Part shown: in pieces, positions 35,201 to 43,463 of the stretch
Layout: each line of letters opens with the position of its first letter
How positions within the stretch are numbered: the stretch's first letter is position 1
Position numbers and translations under genes: made by a program
Assembly: GCA_017506865.1 (NCBI GenBank)
Contig: JAFCMP010000036.1
Coordinates: 1 to 64,000, forward strand
Reading direction: 5' to 3'
DNA length: 64,000 nucleotides
Source: Tribonema minus
Lineage: Eukaryota > Sar > Xanthophyceae > Tribonematales > Tribonemataceae
Notes under the pieces: generated by a model
What the model was told of the DNA's origin: nothing
Databases searched by the model: none
What the model saw: only the letters and a program-made list of their open reading frames with translations

Positions 35201-35618
35201 CTGTACCTAGCGGGGACCTCGCTGCGCGCGCAACGTGGAGCGCTGCAGCAGCACGCTCAACCTCGCCTCGCGCGACGGCGGCGCTGCTGTGCAACTTTGC
35301 ACGGCGCAGATCCTCACTCTCACACTGTATTGGCGTTTTTGCACCCGCCGCACGCCAGCGCTGCGGCAATGCGCGCGTTGCCGCGCCCGCTTGTGTGAGA
35401 TTTTAACCCCCCTTTGCGGCGTGTTTCTGTCCCTCCGGGCGCGCGCGCAGTGCCGCTACTCGTACGCCGTCGACAACATGGTGTGGGACCACGCGATAGG
35501 GCCGTGCGTCACCAAGGACGCCGACGGCAAGTGCGTGGTGGACTTCCTCAAGTTCCACGACGTGCGCGCCGCGCCGCCGGACTGCATCGACTCCGGCTTC
35601 GTGCAGAGCTACGCGTGA
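20294..35618 (+). CDS. Inward-rectifier K+ channel (Kir family), 14 exons
   Basis: Exons: 20294-20592, 22728-22859, 23117-23236, 24320-24338, 25724-25845, 26691-26784, 28072-28275, 29181-29381, 30352-30438, 31239-31329, 32560-32738, 33202-33430, 34436-34461, 35451-35618. All phases agree and give 656 residues. Residues 1-100 are polar. M1 is in exon 3 (YLFFAYLVVVSTFALIYLII, ~145-164). The pore helix and filter span exons 3-5 (YREAYYFSLETMTTVGYG, GYG at 192-194). M2 (QACCGLLIDALLIGVLFAR) has Asp221 at the position that gives strong rectification in Kir2. ARLARPQTR matches the lipid-binding linker. The cytoplasmic domain follows (FMFQVGELRKHQLLETKV, HRVDAWSPL, ELEVVVIVEGID, VQCRYSYAVDNMVWDH). 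A ~210-residue Pro/Ala/charged insertion (residues ~345-560) separates the last strands, where animal Kirs have ~20 residues. Role from the family: K+ flux, probably lipid-gated. Confidence 0.93.
22370..22745 (+). repeat. Exon-edge echo array, acceptor of Kir exon 2
   Basis: Before exon 2 (starts 22728) the intron is built of degenerate repeats with tgctcagcatgc..ctctgtgac units. The acceptor context cgcgctcg(c/t)..gcag recurs near 22394-22402, 22556-22571 and at the real site 22713-22727. The copy at 22556 continues into exon sequence (ggacagcacgtacca) before diverging. Confidence 0.85.
24320..24338 (+). other. 19-nt microexon of the Kir pore (exon 4)
   Basis: The sequence ccaccag|t ctg gag acc atg acg acg|gtgagc supplies one base plus six codons, completing Ser and adding LETMTT between exon 3 and exon 5. 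Without it the channel would lack the end of the pore helix and the Thr of the TVGYG filter. Phases on both sides fit exactly. Confidence 0.85.
25289..25790 (+). repeat. Exon-edge echo array, acceptor and filter codons of Kir exon 5
   Basis: Three copies of cag|gtcggctacggcacgcag start at about 25303, 25546 and 25724 (real exon). Each continues through gtgttctttggg and tgctggagcgtc, so each encodes VGYGTQ(D/G)VFFG(R/C)CWSV. Copy one stays similar for ~70 bases, then reaches a stop; copy two diverges after ~55 bases. Several differences between copies are synonymous. Confidence 0.92.
25795..26280 (+). repeat. Exon-edge echo array, M2 end and donor of Kir exon 5
   Basis: The exon end (ggcctgctcatagatgcgct...gtgctcttcgccag|gtg, donor 25845/25846) is repeated at about 26020-26074 and, more diverged, at 26231-26275. 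The downstream intron parts also match, including gacgcattggt/ctcatcttg versus gcgttgaccaagcattggtt, and end in G runs at 25935 and 26149. Confidence 0.9.
26330..26735 (+). repeat. Exon-edge echo array, acceptor of Kir exon 6
   Basis: Four copies of the acceptor edge occur at about 26340, 26440, 26551 and 26691 (real). The best copy, 26551-26595, matches ggcgcggccgcagacgcgcg and agcaccgtggtgttcagca exactly. Copies are followed by shared intron text such as atgccgcatgt and cacgcatacc, at a spacing of about 100-140 bases. Confidence 0.92.
27465..28105 (+). repeat. Exon-edge echo array, acceptor of Kir exon 7
   Basis: Copies of gcaggtgggcgagctgcgca / agcaccagctgctgg lie near 27475 (weak), 27671, 27867 and 28070 (real), a period of about 195-205 bases. 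Intervening intron shares aggcggcagctgaaa.. and gctcgctg..gctgcg words. The shared exon part is ~30-35 bases long. Confidence 0.92.
28230..28450 (+). repeat. Exon-edge echo, donor of Kir exon 7
   Basis: The exon 7 end and donor (gagcgctgctgctggtgctgccgcag|gtg, donor 28275/28276) recur at about 28392-28445 as ggagcgctgctgctgatccc then gccgcaggtgggcgcgcg. Intron matches continue through cagtgttc and atggtcgg/cggtcgg. Confidence 0.9.
28505..29225 (+). repeat. Exon-edge echo array, acceptor of Kir exon 8 (five copies)
   Basis: The edge cgcagctggtggtgcaccgc / gtggacgcgtgg..cccctcatgccccc occurs at about 28512 (partial), 28637, 28870, 28986 and 29178 (real). Between copies the intron is made of ccctaaccc-type and ccccaa-rich text. 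Copies carry small insertions that shift frame or substitutions such as gcg to acg. Confidence 0.93.
28832..28851 (+). repeat. Telomere-like ccctaa array inside the Kir exon-8 echo array
   Basis: Just over three perfect ccctaa units (caaccctaaccctaacccta). Further degenerate units lie at 28490-28500, 28564, 28683 and 29452-29466. Confidence 0.9.
29310..29720 (+). repeat. Exon-edge echo array, donor of Kir exon 8
   Basis: The exon end (gaggacagccccac..ggcgagcagcaccagttcac, donor 29381/29382) is repeated at about 29475-29550 and 29670-29715, each followed by gtcagtc. The intron text after each donor also matches (ctcaa..tgtga, tacctactg..cttacacc). Confidence 0.93.
29745..29868 (+). repeat. 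Dispersed repeat, copy 1
   Basis: About 120 bases resembling 34165-34292, with long exact blocks (aggtgtggttagccg; ccgtggtcgccgctgctgcg followed by gcaattggccacgagt). Both copies can be read as similar peptides: here KRIKDGRALGNKVWLAD then CPWSPLLRQLATS. Family unknown; possibly a fragment of a mobile element or an old coding sequence. Confidence 0.75.
30352..30640 (+). repeat. Near-complete duplicate of Kir exon 9
   Basis: Exon 9 (30352-30438) from tactgggactccgtgcagca onward is repeated at 30563-30637, including donor gtgag. The copy has ccctaagtacaggggcggc where the exon has ccctatagaggcggc. It lacks the start of the exon and reads through a stop, so it is not a clean alternative exon. 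Confidence 0.9.
30838..31275 (+). repeat. Exon-edge echo array, acceptor of Kir exon 10
   Basis: The real site (cgcgtgctgcgcag|gtgtaccg..ttccggacctgctgaa, exon start 31239) has a copy at about 31022-31070 (gcgctgcgcaggcgcaccgg / ttctcacacctgctg) and an older one at about 30845-30890 (gtgtactggttcctggaccc / tgctgaa). Confidence 0.8.
31310..31530 (+). repeat. Exon-edge echo, donor of Kir exon 10
   Basis: The donor context at 31322-31365 (gcacacgtgagccaaaccct / agccctagcgcacacg) is repeated at 31488-31530 as gcacacgtgagctgaaccct / agccccagtgcgcacg. Confidence 0.9.
31815..32590 (+). repeat. Exon-edge echo array, acceptor of Kir exon 11 (five copies)
   Basis: Copies of gtgcgcttc..ctctt..gcagtgatggagca then cgcggcag occur at about 31822, 32060, 32199, 32401 and 32539 (real exon start 32560). 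The intervening intron is itself repeated: gtactgtccgtgccgaagcg, tatacgcgtaagcgttgcgc and gtatactcacacgcacacaa recur at spacings of roughly 140-200 bases. Confidence 0.93.
33345..33640 (+). repeat. Duplicate of the last ~74 bases of Kir exon 12 plus donor
   Basis: Exon 12 from gagcggcgcgcgatcgccgc to the donor at 33430 is repeated at about 33556-33627, again followed by gtgag. The two differ at four bases, all third codon positions and all synonymous (Ile, Phe, Lys, Val). Following intron parts also match (agggttgaagt, tttagggtcagaactaggg versus tttagggtcagagctaggg). Confidence 0.95.
33812..33929 (+). rRNA. 5S ribosomal RNA
   Basis: The ~118-base sequence gggtacggccatatcatggt...gtgctgtactc matches the eukaryotic 5S consensus: helix I ends pair (gggtacgg with ctgtactc), the internal promoter words gaagttaagcacc (box A) and ggtgggggaccacgtggg (box C) are present, and so are ctcgtccgatc and tagtacta. 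A T7 run follows directly. It sits in intron 12 of the K+ channel gene on the same strand, so the Pol III unit lies within a Pol II transcript. It looks intact. Confidence 0.95.
33930..33936 (+). terminator. Pol III T-run terminator of the 5S gene
   Basis: Seven consecutive T residues immediately after the 3' end of the 5S sequence, the usual Pol III stop signal. Confidence 0.85.
34165..34292 (+). repeat. Dispersed repeat, copy 2
   Basis: Partner of 29745-29868. The same reading register gives SKDCRALGDQVWLAVILIAF then QPWSPLLRQLATSKSV. It starts ~230 bases after the 5S gene. Nature unknown. Confidence 0.75.
34436..34461 (+). other. 26-nt microexon of the Kir cytoplasmic domain (exon 13)
   Basis: ctgcag|atacgagcacgggcagcacg gtgcag|gtgagc supplies DTSTGSTVQ between VEGI (exon 12) and CRYSY (exon 14). 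This matches the conserved Kir strand-turn EG-x-x-x-T-T-x-x-x-QCRSSY. Phases fit on both sides. Confidence 0.88.
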
Positions 35619-36701
35619 TGTAAACTGCCTGCGCGAAACGCAATACCCCGCACTGCGAAGTGCTTGTTGAAACAAGTGTTTTGCTTTGATACATGCACCG
35701 TCTGGGCACGAGGGAAGGGGGGGGGGGGGTGATGGGAAGGCCTCGAGGTTGTGATTGAGCGCTCGTGCGCGTGGAGCCACGAGGCACTGCAAATTGCAGT
35801 GACAGAGCCTTCCGCCAGCACGCAAGTTGTGCTTGCGCGGCCGTCACTGGCAGAACCCTTGCTCACGCGCCAAATTGGTGGGACACGACAGTTGCCGGCC
35901 CCTCAGGACCCCCCATCAGTCGTGCATACATTGTGTACTCAGGGTTTTCCTGGCCATTGCACAGCCCGCTAGAGCGTATTCCAGGCCACGCGGGGGGGTG
36001 CGTTGATTTTGTCACATTGCGATGACCCTACCGCTTTAGAAACGCGTCCGATGGCTTCTGCGGCAGCTGCACTGCTGGGGATGCATGTACCTGACATTTC
36101 ATGATGTCGATGCTCTTGAATGATGACCTCCCGTGTCTTCCCGATGACGCTTGCGCGGTTCACCTAGCGCATGCCTTACGTTGCGTCTGCCTGCCGCTAC
36201 GTTTTTGGGATGCTGCAGATCTTTAATGTACATTGAGGTTCTGCAGATCTCAGATGTATTGCTGCAGATATCTGACATGGGCGCTGCGCTGTCGCTTCAA
36301 ACCGTATGCATGACAGTTGCTTGCACTAAGCCCCAAGCAAGCAGTCAATTGTGCATTTCTTTGCCGAACAAGCGGCCACAAGGATGCAAGAGCGACAAGC
36401 GGCACGGAGAGGCACAAGGCTCAGAATGTGAAAGTGCTCGACCGTTATCTTTTGTTGTTAAACTCGCTGAACCTACAAGTGCTAGCCATGACGTTTGGCT
36501 CGCAGTAAATCAGCTAGTCTTGATGTGTGATGGTGTGCTCAAAATGCGTCTATGTAATGAGGCTTTTGATAGCACCCCACGCATGCAGAGGCTGCTGCCG
36601 TACAAGGCTTGCGCCCGAGAATCACATATCTCTATCAGAACTGTGCCAGAGGTGGCTCCAAGCGGCCTGTGTAAAGACTCTGGGATCAGCTTGCCCTCTC
36701 G
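35619..36701. other. Convergent spacer between Kir and PsbP-like genes
   Basis: The two genes end facing each other about 1.1 kb apart. Open frames here lack the GC-rich third-position bias of the neighbouring exons. A short ctgcagat repeat occurs three times at 36213-36271. No RNA gene seen. Confidence 0.55.
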
Positions 36702-39443
36702 TCACTTCATGTACTTGAACGTTGCCAATATGCCGTCCATCTGAGACGCGTAGGCGGGGTAGTTTGCCTCGTCGCACTGCGCTGTCAGCGTCACCAGCGC
36801 GTCGCCTGTTGGACGGCGCAACAGCAGCGCGCGGCGGGCAGTGAGCGTTGCAATCGTGAGAGCGAGCGCTCGCATCGCCCCGCAAGAGGTTTGCTCGAAC
36901 AGCCGCTTGCAACCAGTCTGATGCATCCTTTGCGGTGCACACTTCAGCAGGCTCCGGTTTGATGCATTCCTTGCGTGGTCTGATTCAGCAGCGCAAGGGA
37001 GTGGGCACTTACGGGCAGGGAACTCCACCCTGTGAGGCGTAGGCAAATGATTGCGTGCGCACACCCACGCGAAGGCCCGTTGTCCACAGGGTATCGTGCA
37101 GTGAGAAAGGGCGGCCGGGGTGTCTGCACCTGCGGCCCTCTGCGGCAGACAACGCATGCCCCTTAGCGGCATCAGCACAGTCTAGGTTACAATTGCATAT
37201 TCATGGACGTAGCGCACAAACGCTCGGCGCCGTGCATCACTCTCGCCATCGCGCACAGCGCAGCGCTGCACAGACAGCGATGGCGCCTCAACCGGCAGCC
37301 AGCAGGTCTGATGAGTCCAGCTGTTGCAGATGTCCGTACGCTGCGCACCTGAGACGACGCTCCAAACGCTCTTGAGGTGCTTCTCTGGGCGCCCCTCCTG
37401 AGCGATGATGTAGTCGTAGTAGTACATGGAGTTCTGCGGGGGGGGGAGGGGAAGGTTGGGGGGGGTGGATGAGCGCTGCGCACGCCTCCGGCATACCTAC
37501 TTAGCTAGCTCTGCATTTGTGGGTCCTCAATGGCCATAATTCGAAGTAAATCATAATCCAGACGTGCAAGAGAACACAGAGCGTTTGCTTGTCGACCGAG
37601 ACTCGATTTAACACTTCTCCATCGGCGTGCCGCTCACATGGCAACGCGCGCGGGTGCCTTACACAGCCAGAGTCGCCAACTTTCACGGGGACCTCCGCGA
37701 TCAGAAGTGCCTTGTGTATGACCAACACACTCGACATTGATGGTAGCGCTACATAGCGCCGTGTCGAAGCAAGACAGACACAGCGGGTGCACCCAGAGCG
37801 CCCCGCTGCGCACCACCAAGCAAGTGAGCAAGTGAGTAAGTGAGTGAGTCACCGCTGAGCGCTGACCTTGGACTTGACATTCAGCATCTCGCCGCTGATG
37901 CCCTTGCCGTTGGGGATGAGCGTCTGGCTGACTTCGTCCGCTGTGCCGAAGGACCCTGCACATGCATCAATGCATGAATGGAGGAATAGGCATGAATGAA
38001 TGAATGGGGGCAACGGAGTCACTACTGACCCTAACCTCAAGTACCGCTGCCTATGCACAGCATCACCCAGCAAGTGAACGTGCGCTACGTGCGTACACAT
38101 ATGATGTGGCGCCAGGGGCAAGCAAGGGGTCTGACGAGGCCGATGAGGCACATCACGCAACTTCAACATTGCAGTCACCACTGTGTGCGCAAAGGCGTTC
38201 GTTTGGGCACTTCTCAAAGCAGGCGCTCCACAGCACATACGATCCAACTTGATCAGGTCAAGGCTGCCAGAGCGACAATCTCTGATGCAGGTTGCGCGCT
38301 TTGTACACAATGCGTATGATCGGCTGTGCGTTTGGGTCAAAGCTGCCAGAGAGACCACGTCTGACACGGGAGCGGCGATGTCTGACACGAAGTAATGAGG
38401 AGCTCACAGGCAATGCACTCTTCAACAAGTTGATGTTGATGGGTAGGCACGACCTTTGCACGCCATTGCAAGCTGCGTCAATAGGTACTTCAGGTACTGG
38501 CAGTCAGGCATGGCATGCTGAGAGACCTCCACCCTCATGTGGGTGCATTTTCAACCTACAAGAACTGCCGCCAGCTGTCCGATGTTTGTCGGCCGCAACA
38601 GCGATCTCAATCCGCAAAAAAAAAAAAGGCTATTATGTCTGTCGTTGACTCGACAGTCAGCTCAGCACTCCTGCCAGCCGGTTCTAGCTCGTCACCAGAG
38701 GCTCAAAGGCACCGAGGTTGGCGCACATGCAAACACACGGACTGCCAAATAACATACTTCGAAGTACGAGGTATTTCCCTCATGCAGATGGCTTAATAAC
38801 ATCAAGGTAGTGTGTGGACAAGTGCAGCCTGGTCAACTTGCAACCAGAGGGTGTATCGCGCCGTATTAAGGCTGTCCTTGTCTCACCAGTGCAAAGATTG
38901 CACTGATCATCACCAGCATGCAGCAGTCCGCTGCAAGAGCCTCAGTATGAAGCGAGAACACCTGCCTCACCTAAGGATGTGAAGTCCCCCCTGACGGGGG
39001 TGACGGCGATGAACGCGTTGGCAGACCCATCGCTGGTCCAGATCACCACCTTCCTGCGCCCCGAGATCTCGGTTTCCGTCTGCGTCCAGCCTGCTGGCAC
39101 CTGCAACAGACACATCACGGCGTCGATGTAAGGTGACTCTAAGACACACAGCGATGAAAGCGTCATGATACAGCCACCTCACCTCGAATCGAAATTTGAA
39201 CTTATCGTCTACGTACTCCGTTGTTCCAGCAGCTAGGGCTGGCAATGCAAGGGCCGCGGTCCCGGCTGCAACCGCACAGCTGCCAATAAAGTCTCTGCGC
39301 GTCGCCTCCAGCGCCATCGTAGGCGATGAACAGGATATTCTACAGGCGCTCCGGCTGGCGAACGGTGCCACAGGCGTTGCCACAAAGCCGCACGCTGCAC
39401 ATGATGCTCCCAGCACCAGCAGCAGCAGAAGCTTGGCCCTCAT
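36702..39443 (-). CDS. PsbP-like thylakoid lumen protein with tripartite plastid targeting
   Basis: Exons, in transcript order: 39443-39183, 39100-38971, 37955-37867, 37433-37349, 36805-36702; all phases agree, 222 residues. Residues 1-19 are a hydrophobic signal peptide ending at Cys-Gly, followed by Phe20 (CGFVATPVAP), the ASAFAP-type signature of complex red plastids. A Ser/Arg-rich transit stretch follows, then Arg49-Arg50 with DFIGSCAVAAGTAALALPAL, a Tat-type lumen signal cleaved near residue 71. The mature ~150 residues match the PsbP fold order: YVDDKFKFRFEVPAGWTQTE, VVIWTSDGSANAFIAVTPV, SMYYYDYIIAQEG, and FKYMK at the end. PsbP-like proteins support photosystem assembly or oxygen evolution; which paralogue this is cannot be told. 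Confidence 0.88.
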
Positions 39444-39906
39444 GACACCGCTGTGTTCTACACCAACTTCAAACTTGGCGTGTCACACAGTTGAAGTGCG
39501 AGCATTGAAGTTGCTGGGTCTCTTGAAGTTCACGCCTGCGCCTTGTACTTTTGTAGCTATAGTTGTATGACGGTGAGCTTGAAGACTTTTCACGCCTGGC
39601 GCTTTGTATACCTGCTGAGCTCCTCCGTTGTGCTGCATGGGCTGTGATGCGGGTGCACGTGTTGACCAGAACAAAGACAAAGCACCCATCCGAAAGTCGC
39701 AGCGAAGTAGCAAGGAAAAAAGTAACATTTGCTTTTATTGTGCGCACTACGTACATGTGATTACATTCGCCGCAACCGCCAGTGGAGCTGCATTCCACCG
39801 CACCTCCCCCCACCCCCATCCCTATCCCCCCATCCCACAGCAATCTATGTACCCCTGCAACATCGCAAAGTGCTGCACCCCAGGGTCTGCCACACGCGAT
39901 CATGTA
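39444..39906. promoter_or_regulatory. Promoter region of the PsbP-like gene
   Basis: This lies between the PsbP-like start and the 3' end of the transporter. Upstream of the start codon the words acttcaa / ttgaagt occur four times (39464, 39491, 39508, 39524), the densest cluster in the window. Confidence 0.45.
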
Positions 39907-42900
39907 TCATCGCGACGCGATAATGTACACATTATTGGCGGTGCACGCGACGGCGAGGCACGCGGACACGACCAGCAGCGCCGCGGCGCCGGCGCGCCGC
40001 GCGCGGCTGCGCGCGTTGTGGTGCGCGCGGCGCCGTATCGCCAGGTACGCCGCGGCGGGCACGCAGAACGCGACGACGACGTTCACGGAGCTGCCAAGCA
40101 CGCCCCACACGTCCGTCACGCGCGTGATGAGCGACGCGAGCGCGAGCGCGGAGCCCAGCAGCGGCGCCGTGAGCGCGGCGCGCAGGCACAGCGACGTCGC
40201 GATGGCGTCCTCGCCGCCGGCGCCGCTGCCGCCGCCGCCGCTGCTGCGCGGGCTGCCGCCGCTGCTCTTGACGGTTTCGCGGCCGCCGTCGCTCGTCGGC
40301 GTCAGCAGCGACACCTCGAGGTTGGCGAAGGCGTCGTGGTCGCTGGCGGCGCCGCCGTCGCCGTCGCCGTCGCCGCCGCCGCCGTCGCTGCTGCTGTCGT
40401 CGCTGCTGGCGGCGGTCTCGCTGTGGCGCGAGCGCAGGCGCCGCCGCCGCCGCGACGGCCGCGGCGCGCCGTACCTGCGGCGGCGATGGTGGTGCGCGTG
40501 CAGGCAAGCGGCGCTGAGTGTTGCATTTGTCAATACATATGTTCAAAGAATGCGCAAAGCAGCTGCATCTCAGCTGAGGCAAGACTGCGTCAAGGGGCAT
40601 GCCGCGAGTGCAGAGGACCAAGGCCCCCCTCTGCTTCTGCGCGATCCCTCACTGCTGGAAGTGTGCAGGACGAGCAACAATGCCGCACTTGCATCTGTGT
40701 CTGAGGAGCCGTGCTGCGAACAGCGCGAATGGCGGCCAGTACTGCAGCCATCGCGCCTCGCCTGCACGCATGCCGTTGCTCCGGTGCCGGCCCTTGCACT
40801 GCACTTTTGCGACGCTGCAGACGCCGCCGCGGCGCTCTGCGAGTACAGCAGAACGCGCGCGGTCAACGCAAGCGCACGAGCGAGCGCTCCCAAACTCGCA
40901 GCCAACGCGCAGACGCAGCAGCAGCAGCGCTCAGCCCTCACCTGCAGTCCGCGTGCACGCGCAGCAGCGCGTCACGGCACGGCACGACGAGCAGCGGGAA
41001 GCTGAGCATGATGGTGACAACGAGGCCGAGGCGCCCCGCGTTCACGAGCCCGTCGGCGGGGTCGAACGCCGCCAGTATGTTGTCGCTCGCGCCGAGCGCG
41101 CCCACGCACGCGGCGTACAGGTACCCGGCGACGCCGATCGCGGCGTAGAACGCGGCGACGAGGCCCATGGTGAAGTGGACGGTGCGGTGGAGGCGCCGCC
41201 GCGTCGGGCGCGCGAGCGCGCCGTGCACTGGCAGCACATTGAAGTGGCACACGAACGCGCAGATCCAGATGGGCACGGACTGCAGCGCGCCGCTCGCGCC
41301 GTCGCGCGGCCAGAGGTTGACGGCGCCGCGCAGCGCGCCGCGCGGCGCGGCGCCGACGCACTGCGCCGCGCGCGTGATGATGGCAACTGCGAGCATCGTG
41401 ATGGAGGCGATGGAGACGAGGCACGCGGCGCGCAGGCCGTGGAGGCGCTCCACGAGGCACACGGGGAAGACGGCGGCAACGAGCGCGGCCGCGAGCAGGT
41501 TGCGCGCGCCGCGGCTCATCGTGGCGCCGCCAAGCACGTACAGCTCCACCACGGGCGCGACGAGGTCGCGCATGAGGATGATGTAGGCGATCAGCGGCAG
41601 GTACCTGCGGCGCGCGGCGGGGGGGGGTCGGGGGGGTTGAGGGGTGCGCGGCTGTGCGTGCCATTTGTCACCAGGGCCACGGCAGCTGCGCAGCACGCTC
41701 GTGCAGTCACTGCGCCGATTTTGAATGCGTGTCTGCCGCCGCCTCAGACGACTGTGCGGCTGCGCGGCGGCAGCGCGCATGCGCCCACGCGCCACAGCAG
41801 CGTCCCCGCGCAGGGACCGCGCGGAGAAGTGACGCGAGTGCAACGCAGCTCACGGCTGCAGCTTGCACTTGAAGTACGAAACTGCGATGGGGTGCCCGGG
41901 AGTTGACTAGCGCTGCGCGTGTCCACCCTTTGCAAAGCGCTGCTGCAGAATCTGGCGTCTCAGCATGCAGATATCGCAGGCACACACACACACGCGGCGC
42001 GCCCGCCCGCCCGCCCGCGTGCACTCACGTGACGCAGATGATGAGCGCCATGCCCCAGCGCTTGGCGCGCGGCCCAAACGCCTTCTCCGCCACCTCCTCA
42101 AACGACTGCGCGCCCGAGCGGCGGCTGCACGACACCAGTATGTACACGCTGAAGTCGGACGCGAGCGCCGTGAGGACGAGCAGCGCAAGGCCCGGTATGA
42201 GGCCCGCGCGCTGCAGCGCAAAGGGCAGGCTCAGCACGCCGCCGCCTGCAGCAGCAGGGGGGGGGGAGGGGGGGGGCGGGCAGCGCGGTGGTGTGGCGGC
42301 GGTTTCGAGTCGCATGTACATGTGTGGCAGCAGCAGCCGTTGAGGGCCCTGGCGGAGTAACGGTTTCCTGTACGTTGATGGCCGAACTAGCAGCATTTGC
42401 AACGAGCAGCTTGTGGCGCGCCGAATGCGAGCGTCAGAGGAAGCACAGGGTTGGAGCATGGTGCCGCAGGCCGAGAAGGGCGAGAACCGAGGAACGGCTT
42501 AATGACAGAACGGTCATGTAGCACGTGATCATATACTACATTCCAATAGCTCAAGTGCTCATGAGACAAGTAGTTGTACGATCCCAAAAGATTGCGCTAT
42601 GCACGACTGCCGCTGTTGCTGCGGCTGCAGGCGCGGCCGCTGCTGCGCTGCCGCTGCTGCTACCGCCGCTGCGGATTCGACGATTGCCGCGAACCCTTAC
42701 TCTGAAGCCACTCGAGTAGCTGATTATTCACCTTCCTCAAAACGCTGCAGCCATTTGTCCCGATGTCGGCCAGCAATAATACAAGCCATGGCGGTTTCAC
42801 GATTGACTGACACCAGACGACAACAGCTGCACTGCCAGCAGCACCAGCTCCATCGATCGTGCTCCTTACAATCAATTTCTCTTCTCAGGCACTTACGAAA

Positions 42901-43129
42901 ACATGGCCCTGTAACGCTCTTCCGACACTGGTGACAGCAGCAAACACTCACCTAATACAGTGCTGATCAGGTTCAGCACAGCTCCGGTGACCGAGCCCAC
43001 CCTCATTTCGCTGTGAAATGAAAAGGGAAAGAAAAGCTCCTCCTGACTCTGTGGCCTGCGCATGATGGCTGCCTCCTCCTCGCAACAAGTGGTTCGTCTT
43101 GTTTTGACTATGACATTGGTTCCTGTCAA
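39907..43129 (-). CDS. Amino-acid/auxin permease family (SLC38/AVT-type) transporter
   Basis: Exons: 43129-42952, 42245-42029, 41604-40942, 40474-39907; phases agree, 541 residues (519 from Met at 43063). The start of the AAAP fold is clear: GSVTGAVLNLISTVLG joins GGVLSLPFALQRAGLIPG across the first intron. Exon 3 carries further helices (YLPLIAYIILMRDLVAPVVE, NLLAAALVAAVFPVCLVERL, ITMLAVAIITRA, IWICAFVCHFNVLPVH, MGLVAAFYAAIGVAGYLYAA, LGLVVTIMLSFPLLVVPCRD). Exon 4 has a charged, Gly/Ser/Asp-rich loop, then the last helices (VWGVLGSSVNVVVAFCVPAA, ALLVVSACLAVACTA). CHFNVLP resembles the family's conserved FxFxCH-x-x-LP region. Likely an H+- or Na+-coupled amino-acid carrier; substrate and membrane unknown. 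Confidence 0.88.
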
Positions 43130-43463
43130 TGCGCACCTATGACTGTGTCCGAGCGCCAGTCATCGGAGCCCGCACGGCGATGGTGCTGCCAGCGTGATAG
43201 CACTTAAATCGCTACGACATCATTTCCTACACAGCGCTGCCGCTGTTGCTTCTCCTCAGCGAATTGAAGTTTTCAACTTCCGACATGAGTTTCCAAGAGG
43301 ACGAAGAGAAGCCCTAGCACACACGCGCGCCTGGCCAGCTGCATGACAAGAGAATTGCGGTAACGGGACTGCAGCAACGCAACCTCTCTGTCGACCTTTA
43401 ACAGCTGGTGTAGTGGGAGGTGCAGATTCGGGTGCACGGCAAGGCAAAAGCGGTTCAGAGAGC
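43130..43463. promoter_or_regulatory. Divergent promoter, transporter / delta-COP
   Basis: 334 bases separate the two start codons. It includes the inverted repeat ttgaagttttcaacttcc at 43264-43281. No TATA box is evident. Confidence 0.5.

Noticed and set aside
36151-36744. Plus-strand open frame of 197 codons between Kir and PsbP-like genes
   Set aside because: Composition is like non-coding DNA and it overlaps the PsbP-like last exon antisense.
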